From: Variovorax sp. OV329
GTDB taxonomy: Bacteria; Pseudomonadota; Gammaproteobacteria; Burkholderiales; Burkholderiaceae_C
NCBI RefSeq assembly: GCF_900114785.1
Contig: NZ_FOUG01000004.1
Coordinates: 1 to 64,000, forward strand
Reading direction: 5' to 3'
DNA: 64,000 nt
A model generated the notes under the pieces. That model saw only the letters and a program-made list of their open reading frames with translations, was not told the origin of the DNA and ran no database searches. Both the position numbers and the translations under genes were made by a program. This document shows, piece by piece, positions 55,447-64,000 of this stretch. How positions within the stretch are numbered: position 1 is the stretch's first letter; every line of letters begins with the position of its first letter.

Positions 55447-56577
55447 TCAGCCTGCCGGCGGCAGCGCGACCGGCACCGGGCGCGTGAGCAGGTCCACGTA
55501 CAGGTCCAGGAAGCGCGCGTTGTCGAAGCGCTTGACCACCTTCATCTTCTGCAGCTTCACGCCTTCGGGTGGCTGCGCGTAGCCGACCGAGCGGCCGTTC
55601 TGCGGATCGCCGGGTTTGGCGATCACGTCCACGTACTCCTCGTCGACCTGGGTGGCATAGCTGGGGTCGAGCAGGTAGGCGATGACCAGCGTGTCCCAGA
55701 TGTTGCTGGTGTAGTTCGGGTCGCGGGCGAAGCGCCGGCTGAACCACTCCTGCGCATAGACGCGCGTCACGGCCGTGGGCGGGCTGGCCAGCGCGATGCG
55801 CTCGAAGGTGGCCTTGTTGAGCTGCACGGTGTTGGTCACGTCAAGCGGCACTACCACCTGCGGGATGGGCTGGCGCAGCACGAACTGCGCCGCCTCGGGG
55901 TCGAACCACCAGTTGAATTCCGCCGCCTTGGTGGTGTTGCCGGGCACGTGCACGGCACCGCCCATGTAGATGATCTGCTGGATGAGCGGCACGATCTCCG
56001 GGCTCTGGCGAATGGCGAGCGCGATGTTGGTCAGCGGGCCAACGGCCAGGAGGGTGATCTCGTGCGGATGGGCCTTGATGGTCTGGACGATGAAATCCAC
56101 GGCACCCGTGGGTTGGACCTGGGTGCGCGTCGCAAAACCGTCCGGCGGACGCACCAGGTCAGCCGCGGACCTGGGCTCGGGCGTCTTCCACGCGCCCAGG
56201 TAGCCATCACCTCCCGCACCGGCCTTCAGCTCGGCCTGGATGGTGACGTAGTCATGGTTGAGCGGCAGGTTCGCGCCTGCATACACGCCGATGCGATCGC
56301 CAGCGCCCAGGCGCTCCATCGACATCAGCGCCTCGGCCACGCCTTGCTGCAGCCACTTGTTGCCCGAGACCACGGTGATGCCCATGACCTGCAGACGGCC
56401 CTGCGCCTGCAGCTGCACCGCCATGGCGCCCAGCTGGCCGTCGTCGCTCATGGTGTTGTAGTCGCTGTCGATGATGACCTTGGGTCCGCCCTGCGCCCGG
56501 CGCACACCGGCGCAGGCCGCGAGCGCGGCGGCAGACGCGGCCGACAGGAGCCAGGCTCTTCTCTTCATGTTGTGCAT
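55447..56577 (-). CDS. Nucleoside hydrolase lipoprotein
   Basis: 376 residues. A lipoprotein signal ends LAACAG. The nucleoside hydrolase fold is marked by VIIDSDYNTMSDDGQLG, AVGPLTNIALAI and YMGGAV. The usual DxDxxxDD metal motif appears with two extra residues (DSDYNTMSDD). Such enzymes split the N-glycosidic bond of ribonucleosides; here the enzyme would act in the periplasm. Substrate range unknown. Ends 24 bases from recQ, tail to tail. Confidence 0.85.
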   Translation of the reverse strand: MHNMKRRAWLLSAASAAALAACAGVRRAQGGPKVIIDSDYNTMSDDGQLGAMAVQLQAQGRLQVMGITVVSGNKWLQQGVAEALMSMERLGAGDRIGVYAGANLPLNHDYVTIQAELKAGAGGDGYLGAWKTPEPRSAADLVRPPDGFATRTQVQPTGAVDFIVQTIKAHPHEITLLAVGPLTNIALAIRQSPEIVPLIQQIIYMGGAVHVPGNTTKAAEFNWWFDPEAAQFVLRQPIPQVVVPLDVTNTVQLNKATFERIALASPPTAVTRVYAQEWFSRRFARDPNYTSNIWDTLVIAYLLDPSYATQVDEEYVDVIAKPGDPQNGRSVGYAQPPEGVKLQKMKVVKRFDNARFLDLYVDLLTRPVPVALPPAG

Positions 56578-56654
56578 CTCCCTCGTGCTGCTTGCAGGAT
56601 TTCGGTGCGCGCATTGTCACGCACCGATCACGGGGAGTCGTCGGCAGGGGGCGT

Positions 56655-58220
56655 TCAGACGATGCGGCTGGCGTGCCCCTGCCAGTAGGCGTCGCGCAGG
56701 TGCCGCTTGTAGAGCTTGCCGGTGGGCAGGCGCGGCAGCTGCCCGGTGAAGTCGATGGAGCGCGGGCACTTGATGTGCGCCAGGTGCTCGCGGCAGAAGC
56801 CGATCAGCTCCGCCTCCAGTTCCGGCGTGTGCGCGATGCCCGGCAGGGGCTGCACCACGGCCTTCACCTCCTCGCCCAGGTCGGCGTTGGGAATGCCGAA
56901 CACCGCCGCGTCCGCCACCTTGGGATGCGTGATGAGCAGGTTCTCGCATTCCTGCGGGTAGATGTTCATGCCGCCCGAGATGATCATGAAGGTGGAGCGG
57001 TCGGTGAGGTGCAGGAAGCCGTCCTCGTCGAGGTAGCCCATGTCGCCCACCGTGGTCATGGTGCCGTCGGGCGAACGCGTGAGCGCGGTGCGCTCGGGGT
57101 CGTTGAAATACACGAAGGGCGAACCGGTCTTGAACCAGATCTCGCCGCTCTCGCCCTTGGGCACGGGCTGCATCTGCTCGTCGACGATGTGGATGTCGCC
57201 CAGCAGCACGCGGCCCACCGTGCCACGGTGCGCCAGCCACTCCTGGCTGTCGCAGGCGGTGAAGCCCAGGCCCTCGGTGGCGCCGTAGTACTCGTGGATG
57301 ATCGGGCCCCACCAGTCGATCATCTGCTCCTTGATCTGCACCGGGCATGGCGCGGCGGCATGGATGACGATCTTCAGGCTGGAGGTGTCCGCCTTCGCGC
57401 GCTCCTCCGGCTCCAGCTTGAGCATGCGCGTGAACATGGTGGGCACCAACTGCGTGTGCGTGATGCGGTGCCTGGGCAGCAGCGCCAGGTAGTGCTGAGG
57501 ATCGAAGTGCTCCATGATCACCGCCGTGCCGCCATTGCGGATGACCAGCGACACGTTGGCCAGCGGTGCCGAGTGGTACAGGGGCGCGGGCGAGAGGTAC
57601 ATCATCCCCTCCTCGCACTGCCACAGCTTGTTCAGGAAATGGAAGAGCGGCAGCGGCTCGCCGGGCGGGTTCTCCGGCAGGGGCCGCAGCACGCCCTTGG
57701 GGCGGCCGGTGGTGCCCGAGGAATAGAGCATGGCGGTGCCCAGCCACTCGTCGTCCACGGGCGTGTCCGCAAAGGCCGCCACGGCTTCATCGAAGTCGAC
57801 CAGGCGCGCGGCGCCCGCATGCGCCTCGCCATCGAAGCCACCTGCCACCAGGCACAGCGTCACCTTGGGACACTCGGCCAGCGCCTGCCTCGCCACGGGC
57901 AGCTTCGCGATCGAGGTGATGAGCACCTGCGCCTCGCTGTTGTTGATGACGTAGGCCAGTTCCTCGTGCGCGAGGTAGGCGTTGATGCAGGTGTAGTACA
58001 GGCCGGTGCGCTCGCCCGCCACGCAGGACTCGATGAAGTGGCGGTTGTTCTCCATGAACACCGCGTAGTGGTCCAGGCGCTTGAGGCCCCGGGCCCGCAG
58101 CAGGTGCGCCAGCCGGTTGCTGCGCGCCTCCAGCTGCGCATAGCTCAGGGATTCGCCGCTGGTCGCCATGATGAAGGCGGGGCGGTCGGCATGCTGCTGC
58201 GCGTACTTGCCTGGGTACAT
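56655..58220 (-). CDS. Acyl-CoA synthetase (AMP-binding family)
   Basis: 521 residues. The P-loop-like motif is YSSGTTGRPKG; others are EYYGATEG, GDMGYLDEDGFLHLTDR and the hinge/lysine end PRLPTGKLYKR. It activates a carboxylic acid via the acyl-adenylate. The chain-length class cannot be told from motif alone; it resembles FadD-type and crotonobetaine-type ligases. A single gene on its strand between the nucleoside hydrolase and MAPEG genes. Confidence 0.93.
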   Translation of the reverse strand: MYPGKYAQQHADRPAFIMATSGESLSYAQLEARSNRLAHLLRARGLKRLDHYAVFMENNRHFIESCVAGERTGLYYTCINAYLAHEELAYVINNSEAQVLITSIAKLPVARQALAECPKVTLCLVAGGFDGEAHAGAARLVDFDEAVAAFADTPVDDEWLGTAMLYSSGTTGRPKGVLRPLPENPPGEPLPLFHFLNKLWQCEEGMMYLSPAPLYHSAPLANVSLVIRNGGTAVIMEHFDPQHYLALLPRHRITHTQLVPTMFTRMLKLEPEERAKADTSSLKIVIHAAAPCPVQIKEQMIDWWGPIIHEYYGATEGLGFTACDSQEWLAHRGTVGRVLLGDIHIVDEQMQPVPKGESGEIWFKTGSPFVYFNDPERTALTRSPDGTMTTVGDMGYLDEDGFLHLTDRSTFMIISGGMNIYPQECENLLITHPKVADAAVFGIPNADLGEEVKAVVQPLPGIAHTPELEAELIGFCREHLAHIKCPRSIDFTGQLPRLPTGKLYKRHLRDAYWQGHASRIV

Positions 58221-58334
58221 GGCAGGTCTCCGGATGCTGCGGATGGGTGCTGCATTGTCCCGATTCGGCCCGCGCCGCCACGGCGGGTTTCTACCGGCGA
58301 CTCCTGGCCGCCGTCATGGCAAAAGACGGAAGCC

Positions 58335-58766
58335 TCAGGGCCGGTGCGCCAGCATCTGAACCATGAACGCCGCCCACAACCCGGCCAGCAGCACCAGCCC
58401 CAAACCATAGGCCGTGAAGCGGTGCAGCACCCGGTTGTAGCTGCAGTGGATGGCGCTGTGCACGTAGCGCAGCAGCACGAAGCACCACGATCCCGCCACC
58501 AGCCAATCCGGCACCGGCGCCGTGGCCAGGGCCACGGCGACCAGCGTGTAGAACAGCACCGGCAACTCGAACAGGTTCCTGAAGTTGTCCGCGGCCTGCA
58601 CCCTGTCCAGGCGCGACGCCACCTTCAGCGAGTCGGCGGCGGCCTGCGGATGGATGCGCTTGGCGCGCATCTCGTCCACGCGCACGGCGAACAGCCGCAG
58701 GCCGACGATGGCGACCAGCAGCACCATCGCGGCGCAGGCCGCGACCAGGTGCTGGGCGTTGCTCAT
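58335..58766 (-). CDS. MAPEG family membrane protein
   Basis: 143 residues with four membrane segments and the family motifs RVQAADNFRNLFELPVLFY and RYVHSAIHCSYNRVLHRF. MAPEG proteins are small membrane enzymes related to glutathione S-transferases. ATG 58766 is chosen; an upstream in-frame ATG would overlap the DUF4287 gene. It lies 10 bases after that gene. Confidence 0.9.
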   Translation of the reverse strand: MSNAQHLVAACAAMVLLVAIVGLRLFAVRVDEMRAKRIHPQAAADSLKVASRLDRVQAADNFRNLFELPVLFYTLVAVALATAPVPDWLVAGSWCFVLLRYVHSAIHCSYNRVLHRFTAYGLGLVLLAGLWAAFMVQMLAHRP

Positions 58767-58776
58767 CGTCCGCTCA

Positions 58777-58995
58777 TCAGCCGGTCTTGCCGCCGGCCAG
58801 GTGGTGAGCCACCAGCGCGTTCGCGTGGCCATGGCCCATGCCGTGCTCGTCCTTCAGCCGCGCCACCATCTCCATGTGCTTGAGGCCCTTCATGCTGCCC
58901 AGCAGGCCCAGCCAGTGGGCGATGGGCTGGCCGTACTTCTTCTCGATGGAGGGGAAGTACGAGGCGGGTCCTTTCACTTTTTCTGCATCAGCCAT
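58777..58995 (-). CDS. DUF4287 domain protein
   Basis: 72 residues. KVKGPASYFPSIEKKYGQPIAHWLGLL followed by KHMEMVARLKDEHGMGHGHANALVAHHL, the usual DUF4287 profile. The function is unknown. It probably shares a transcript with the MAPEG gene. Confidence 0.88.
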   Translation of the reverse strand: MADAEKVKGPASYFPSIEKKYGQPIAHWLGLLGSMKGLKHMEMVARLKDEHGMGHGHANALVAHHLAGGKTG

Positions 58996-59057
58996 GTCGC
59001 GGTTGTCTCCATGCGGTCGTTGTCGATCGAAGCGGAGGCCGACTTTAGAGCACGCGC

Positions 59058-60572
59058 TCAGGTCTGCGGCTGCATCAGCGGATCGATGCGCTTGATCTCG
59101 CGCATCGGATCGCGCCGCAGGTAGGGCGCTTCCACCAGCGTGCCGCCGGCCTTCTGCGAACCCGAGCCCGAGCCGGACGCCGCGGGGCAGGTGCCGCCGG
59201 CCCGCAGGTTCAGCGCCGCCGCCAGCCGCGCTTCCTGCGGATCGCCCAGCGCATGCTCGAAGTCGTCGGCCACAGCGCACTTGGGTGCCATGCCGTCGCC
59301 GTAGTCACCGAAGCCCTGCGCGTTCACCCCCTGGAAGTTGATGGCGAAATAGGTGGTGCCGCAGTTGCCTTGGGCGAAGAAGCCATAGGGCTTGCCGCAG
59401 GTGGTGTTGCCCACCAGGTCGACCTGCACGCCGACACCGCGCAGGCCGTTCACCACCGATTCGCTGGCCGAGCAGGTGTCGGGGCCGCTCAGCACCGTGA
59501 CCTTGTTCAGTCCCAGGAAGGGCAGCGGCTGGCCGGCCGCCGTCGAATAGCCCAGCGCGGTGGACTGGAAGGGGTAGGTGGACTGCGCCGCGCTCATGCC
59601 GTAGGGGTTCTTGTGGTTGGTGACCAGGCGCTCGAAAGTCTTGCCTTGCGTGACGACCGGGCCGGCCACCATGTAGGCCAGTTCGCTGGCGACGCCCAGC
59701 AGGCCGCCGCCGTTGTAGCGCATGTCCAGCACCAGGTCGGTGACGCCCAGGGTCTTCAGTTGCTGGAAGGCCGCGACCAGTTGCGATTCAGCCAGCTCGG
59801 TGTGGTCGTTGAACTGCAGGTAGCCCACCGTGCTGCCGGCCACCGGCAGCGCCTTCACGTTCATCACCGGCGGCGTGCTGACCGACGCGGCGGTGAGCGT
59901 CACGCCGCGCGTGCCGCTGGCCGCGCTGGAGGCGACCATGCTGTGCACCTCGCCGGCGCGCTGCGGTGCCAGGGCGGCGTTGAGCGTCGTGGCGGAACCG
60001 GCGGCCACGTCCGCACCGTCGAGCGTCAGCAGCCGGTCGCCACGCGCCAGGCCGGCGAGCGCGGCCGGGCCACCCGGCGTGACGAAGGCCACGCGCACCT
60101 CGCGCGGCGGAGCGCTGCGCAGCACCGCCACCTCCATGCCGTAGCCGATGGTGGTCGAATCCGAAACGAAGGACTGGTAGGAGGCGGTGTCCTGCGTGAA
60201 GTGGAAGCGGTCCTTGGGCTGGCCCGACGCGGTCTTCGACGGCGTCTTCAGGTCCGCGAAATAGGCCTGGGGCGTGCCGTAGTCGGAAGCCTTCAGATCC
60301 GCGGGCACTTCGTCGTACCAGAGGTAGGTGTCGTCGATCCAGGCTCGCACCCACGACTTCTCGGTGTCGAGGCTGCCGGCGCGGTCTGTGAAGGCCCGGC
60401 CGGTGGCGGGATCGAGGCCACTGCGCGGGTTGGCGCAGAGACCGGCAACGCTGGCGGCCGAGGCGCCGCCCGAAGGGTTGAGGGGCGAGTTGTCGCTCCC
60501 ACCGCCCCCGCCGCAGGCGGCGAGCACTGCGCTGGTCAGGGCAATGGAAAGAACACGGCAGGCGGATTTCAT
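59058..60572 (-). CDS. S41-family carboxyl-terminal protease lipoprotein
   Basis: 504 residues. The signal ends LAACGG, so lipidation is expected. A PDZ domain lies in the middle (PGGPAALAGLARGDRLLTLDG). The S41 catalytic Ser-Lys pair is seen in SGPDTCSASESVVNGLRG, and DLVLDMRYNGGG precedes it. Members cut C-terminal tails of envelope proteins. The C-terminus ends with a short Ser/Gly run, then a basic segment. Confidence 0.88.
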   Translation of the reverse strand: MKSACRVLSIALTSAVLAACGGGGGSDNSPLNPSGGASAASVAGLCANPRSGLDPATGRAFTDRAGSLDTEKSWVRAWIDDTYLWYDEVPADLKASDYGTPQAYFADLKTPSKTASGQPKDRFHFTQDTASYQSFVSDSTTIGYGMEVAVLRSAPPREVRVAFVTPGGPAALAGLARGDRLLTLDGADVAAGSATTLNAALAPQRAGEVHSMVASSAASGTRGVTLTAASVSTPPVMNVKALPVAGSTVGYLQFNDHTELAESQLVAAFQQLKTLGVTDLVLDMRYNGGGLLGVASELAYMVAGPVVTQGKTFERLVTNHKNPYGMSAAQSTYPFQSTALGYSTAAGQPLPFLGLNKVTVLSGPDTCSASESVVNGLRGVGVQVDLVGNTTCGKPYGFFAQGNCGTTYFAINFQGVNAQGFGDYGDGMAPKCAVADDFEHALGDPQEARLAAALNLRAGGTCPAASGSGSGSQKAGGTLVEAPYLRRDPMREIKRIDPLMQPQT

Positions 60573-60624
60573 GGCCGGGCAGCGTAACAGCCCGCGCCCC
60601 GGGCGGTCGTTGCGCCGGCGCGAC

Positions 60625-62949
60625 TCAGTGCATGAAGCCCATGCCGCGCGATTCCCGCACCTCGGGCTTCACGCGGTGCTCGGCCTCGAGCTGGTCCATG
60701 AATTCATCGGCCGAGAACTCTGCCGCGAGGATGTCGGTCTGCCGCTTCACCGCGGCGAAGTCGCCGGGGCAAAGCTGATCGAGCCGCGCCAGGCGCGTGC
60801 GCAACTCGGCGCCCATCTGCTGCGTGTCCCCCGCCAGGGCTTCGTTGACGAACATGCGCTCGCGCTGCGAGCCGGTGAGCGGCATGAATTTGATCTTGAA
60901 GGTGAAGCGGCGCAGCGCTGCCTGGTCGATGCGGTCCAGCAGGTTGGTGGTGCACACGAACACGCCGTTGAAATGCTCCATGCCCTGCAGCATCTCGTTG
61001 ACCTCGGTCACCTCGTAGGTGCGCTGGGCGCCGCGCCGGTCCTGCAGGAAGCTGTCGGCCTCGTCCAGCAGCAGCACGGCCTTCTCGGCCTCGGCCTCGC
61101 GGAACATGGCGGCCATGTTCTGCTCGGTCTCGCCGACGTACTTGCTCATCAGGTCGCTGGCCTGCTTGACCAGCAAGGGCCGGCCGATGGCGCGCGCGAT
61201 GTGCTCTGCCAATGCGGTCTTGCCGGTACCCGGTGGGCCGTAGAAGCACAGGGTGCCGTGGCCGCGCGCCTTGAGCGCGGTCACGACGCGCGGCACCTCG
61301 AAGCGCGTCTCCACGTTCAACATGTCCAGGTCGTAGGTGGTCACGCTTTGGCGCATGCCGCGCTCCTGCGCGAGATTGCCCAGCGCCTGGTCGGCATTGC
61401 GCAGCTGGCGCTCGATGAGGCTCTCGACCGAGGCCTCGCCCACTTGCGCCAGCCCTGCGAAGCGCACCGCGGTGCGGATCTGCGCCGGCGTGAGCCCCTT
61501 GCGCTCGGCCAGCTTGGCGGCGAAGGCGTCGGACACCGGCACGCCTTCCAGCGTCTTGCGCACCAGCTGCTCGCGCGCGCCGGGCGGCGGCGACTTCAAT
61601 TCCAGGTGATATGCGAAGCGCCGGCGGAAGGCCGGATCGATCTGCTCGATGCGATTGGTGACCCACAGCGTGGGCACCGCGTTGGATTCGAGGATCTGGT
61701 TGACCCAGGCCTTGCCGCTCACGCTGCCGCTGGGTGCGGCGGCGATCTGCTCGGCGCGGGCCATGTACTGCGCGGCCTCGGTGCTGATGGGCGGGAAGAC
61801 GTCTTCCACCTCGTCGAACAGCAAGGCCGCCTGCGCGCTGCCCTTGAGGAAGACCTGCGCGATCTGCAGCGAGCGATAGCGGTCGCGGCCACTGAGCGAG
61901 TTGCCGTCGCGGTCCGCGTATTCGACCTCGAACAGCTCCAGCCCCGCGGCCTGCGCCACCACCTTGGCCAGCTCGGTCTTGCCGGTGCCGGGCGGGCCGT
62001 ACATCAGCACGTTCACGCCCGGCTCCTTGCGCGCCACGGCGGCGCGCAGCAGGGCGATGAGCATGTCCGCGTCCTCGCGAACGAAGGCGAAGTCCTCCAC
62101 GCCCAGCGTGGACTTGGCCGAGGGCCGGGTGAACACCGCCATCAGCTCGTTGTGGTCGCGGTATTCGCGCATCAGCACCGGCGGCAGCTTCTCGCTGACC
62201 TTCATCAGGTCGGCCAGGTCGGTGATGTTGTGCTCGGAGATGAGGTTCTCCACCAGCCCGATGCGCTCCAGCCGCGAACCGGCGCGCAGCGCCTCGCCCA
62301 CGTCGGTGGCGCTGACGCCGGCCACCTCGGCGATGGCGGCATAGGCCTCGGGCGCGTTGTTGACCTTGAACTCCACCAGCAGCGAGCGCAGGTCGCGCTG
62401 GTAGCGCGCGAGCGTCCCGTACAGCAGCAGCGCGCGCTCGGCCTTGTTGAGCTGCAAGAGGCCCGCCAGCGCATCGATGTTCTTTTCCACCAGCGTGGAC
62501 TGCTTGCGCAGCGCGTGCGTGAGCCAGTCTCGCGTGACCGAGAGCACCGACAACAGGTCCTTGGGCTGGTCCTTGGCGTATTCGTCCAGGTAGAAGAAGA
62601 GCGTGCCTTCCTCATAAGGGCCGCGCCACACGCCGTGGCGCTCCAGCAGGGTGCGCGGCTCATAGCCCTCCACGCCGCTCCACACCTCGTTGCCCACGCA
62701 GCGGCGCGAGAGGAATTCACGCAGGCGCATCAGCACCGGCGCGGGCCACACCAGGTGGCGGCCGGTGAGCGAGAGCAGTCCGTTGAGGTCGCGACGCACG
62801 TTGAAGCGCGGGCCCTGCTTGGCCGCCAGGGTCAGCACGAAGTGCGAGCACATCAGTTCGAGCACCGGCGCCTCGCGCAGGCCAGGCGAGGGCAGCGACT
62901 GCGCCCGCGTGGCACCTGCGATGGGGTCGATCCCGGCGCGCCTGACCAT
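60625..62949 (-). CDS. Tandem AAA+ ATPase, function unknown
   Basis: 774 residues. Two AAA modules: the first has GPPGTGKTELAK and LLFDEVEDVFP, the second GPPGTGKTALAE and LLLDEADSFLQDRRGAQ. An N-terminal 300 residues is helical and unlike common AAA families. AGGAGG stands before ATG 62949. No protease domain or membrane segment. It has no clear operon partner, so a chaperone or remodelling role is possible but the target is unknown. Confidence 0.85.
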   Translation of the reverse strand: MVRRAGIDPIAGATRAQSLPSPGLREAPVLELMCSHFVLTLAAKQGPRFNVRRDLNGLLSLTGRHLVWPAPVLMRLREFLSRRCVGNEVWSGVEGYEPRTLLERHGVWRGPYEEGTLFFYLDEYAKDQPKDLLSVLSVTRDWLTHALRKQSTLVEKNIDALAGLLQLNKAERALLLYGTLARYQRDLRSLLVEFKVNNAPEAYAAIAEVAGVSATDVGEALRAGSRLERIGLVENLISEHNITDLADLMKVSEKLPPVLMREYRDHNELMAVFTRPSAKSTLGVEDFAFVREDADMLIALLRAAVARKEPGVNVLMYGPPGTGKTELAKVVAQAAGLELFEVEYADRDGNSLSGRDRYRSLQIAQVFLKGSAQAALLFDEVEDVFPPISTEAAQYMARAEQIAAAPSGSVSGKAWVNQILESNAVPTLWVTNRIEQIDPAFRRRFAYHLELKSPPPGAREQLVRKTLEGVPVSDAFAAKLAERKGLTPAQIRTAVRFAGLAQVGEASVESLIERQLRNADQALGNLAQERGMRQSVTTYDLDMLNVETRFEVPRVVTALKARGHGTLCFYGPPGTGKTALAEHIARAIGRPLLVKQASDLMSKYVGETEQNMAAMFREAEAEKAVLLLDEADSFLQDRRGAQRTYEVTEVNEMLQGMEHFNGVFVCTTNLLDRIDQAALRRFTFKIKFMPLTGSQRERMFVNEALAGDTQQMGAELRTRLARLDQLCPGDFAAVKRQTDILAAEFSADEFMDQLEAEHRVKPEVRESRGMGFMH

Positions 62950-63137
62950 GTTGAACTGCCTCCTCTCGATTGAGACGGCGCCGCATGGGCGCCAGTGGGT
63001 CGTATTGAGCGCGACCATAGCGCAGGTTTTTGGCTTCGTGAAGAGTTCGCCAGCGGATTAACCCTAGCGATCGCGCCGAAGCTGCTCCATTGCTGCGACA
63101 CCGCCACCGCAGCAGTGCATTGCCGCCACAATCCCGC

Positions 63138-64000
63138 ATGGTTTCCATCGAAGACATCCGCCTGGCGCAGGCGCGCATCGGCGGGCAGCTGCTGGCCACG
63201 CCCTTTCTCGAATCGCGCACGCTGTCGCAGATCGTGGGGGCGCAGGTCTTCCTCAAGTTCGAGAACCTGCAGTTCACCGCCTCTTTCAAGGAACGCGGCG
63301 CCTGCAACATGCTGATGCAACTGGCCCAGCAAGGGGTGCGCGGCGTGATTGCAATGTCGGCCGGCAACCATGCCCAGGGCGTGGCCTATCACGCGCAGCG
63401 GCTGGGGCTGGCGGCCACCATCGTCATGCCGCGCTTCACGCCGGCAGTGAAGATCGAGCGCACACGCAGCTTCGGTGCCGAGGTGGTGCTGCACGGCGAC
63501 ACCCTGGATGCCGCACGCGAGCACGCCTTCGAACTCGCGAAAAGCCGCGGCCTGAGCTTCGTGCATCCCTACGACGACGACGCCATCATCGCCGGCCAGG
63601 GCACCCTGGCGCTGGAGATGCTGGAAGAAGTCCCCGACCTCGACGCACTCGTGGTCGCGGTCGGCGGCGGGGGCCTGCTGGCCGGCATGGCCGTCGCGGC
63701 GCGCGCGATGGCGCCGACCCTGGAGATCGTGGGCGTGCAGACCACGCGCTTTCCGGCCATGTTCAACGCGGTCAAGAAGACGGCCCACGAGCCGGGCAGC
63801 AGCACCATTGCCGAAGGCATCGCGGTGGGCACGCCGGGCGTGCGCACGCTGGAAATCATCTCCGGCCTCGTCGACGACATGCTGCTGGTGGACGAGGGCG
63901 ACATCGAGCAGGCGGTGCTGATGCTGCTGGAGATCGAAAAAACCCTGGTAGAAGGCGCCGGTGCCGCCGGACTGGCCGCGCTCCTGCGCCACCCCGACCG
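63138..64000 (+). CDS. ilvA: Threonine dehydratase, truncated by window end
   Basis: About 287 codons are visible. The PLP lysine motif is FTASFKERGACNML (Lys in SFKERG), the phosphate loop VGGGGLLAG. It deaminates threonine to 2-oxobutanoate (or acts as a catabolic TdcB). The start ATG 63138 is the first in frame. The 3' end, where an ACT domain would tell the biosynthetic form, lies outside. Confidence 0.92.
   Translation, partial: MVSIEDIRLAQARIGGQLLATPFLESRTLSQIVGAQVFLKFENLQFTASFKERGACNMLMQLAQQGVRGVIAMSAGNHAQGVAYHAQRLGLAATIVMPRFTPAVKIERTRSFGAEVVLHGDTLDAAREHAFELAKSRGLSFVHPYDDDAIIAGQGTLALEMLEEVPDLDALVVAVGGGGLLAGMAVAARAMAPTLEIVGVQTTRFPAMFNAVKKTAHEPGSSTIAEGIAVGTPGVRTLEIISGLVDDMLLVDEGDIEQAVLMLLEIEKTLVEGAGAAGLAALLRHPD

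Overview
The window reads as chromosomal DNA of a GC-rich betaproteobacterium, most probably a Comamonadaceae member close to Variovorax. This rests on protein style, on methionine synthase split into two genes with an S-adenosylhomocysteine riboswitch, and on the HutF/HutG histidine route. The genus was not tested by any search.

Layout. (1) 1-3866: the right-hand part of a mobile island that ends inside comM, of which only the 3' third survives (3868-4275). The island carries the 3' part of a TnsF/TniQ-like target selector, a fused antitoxin-like gene, an unknown gene and a DUF2441 gene. Three same-orientation repeats lie next to its end. This fits a Tn6022-like (Tn7-family) transposon that targets comM. 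(2) 4312-10420: housekeeping and accessory genes, including a lipoprotein phosphodiesterase, a LysR/SDR divergent pair, DUF502, an FAH-family enzyme and a GFA-family protein. (3) 10427-27492: a divergent nicotinamide/nicotinate catabolic locus. Reading left from about 24.45 kb: 6-hydroxynicotinate reductase, a UPF0280 protein, two DUF1185 proteins, a Liv-type ABC importer, an exported nicotinamidase, and a two-subunit molybdenum nicotinate dehydrogenase carrying c-type hemes. Reading right: ferredoxin-NADP reductase, a TetR regulator and enamidase. Two palindromic operators sit between the arms. The genes imply nicotinamide > nicotinate > 6-hydroxynicotinate > 1,4,5,6-tetrahydro-6-oxonicotinate > 2-formylglutarate, the reductive route known from Eubacterium barkeri and Azorhizobium. 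(4) 27509-31164: ankyrin protein, sirtuin, TehA/SLAC1-like channel, GlxA-type regulator. (5) 31203-38793: the two halves of metH, 3.8 kb apart. The C-terminal half has its own SAH riboswitch and the N-terminal half ends at an intrinsic terminator. Between them lie an XRE repressor with a palindromic operator, small unknowns, a PACE efflux/LysR pair and an SH3/Gly-Pro-rich protein. (6) 38904-39794: a Phd/VapC-type toxin-antitoxin pair. (7) 39878-53204: one co-directional histidine-utilisation array (NitT/TauT-type ABC importer, hutC, hutH, hutU, an IclR regulator, amino-acid ABC parts, hutD, hutI, hutF, hutG), with three HutC-like operators. (8) 53515-64000: recQ, a nucleoside-hydrolase lipoprotein, acyl-CoA synthetase, MAPEG, DUF4287, an S41 protease lipoprotein, a tandem AAA+ ATPase, and threonine dehydratase running off the edge.

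No rRNA, tRNA or CRISPR array was seen. All family names come from reading motifs and overall protein style, not from database searches.
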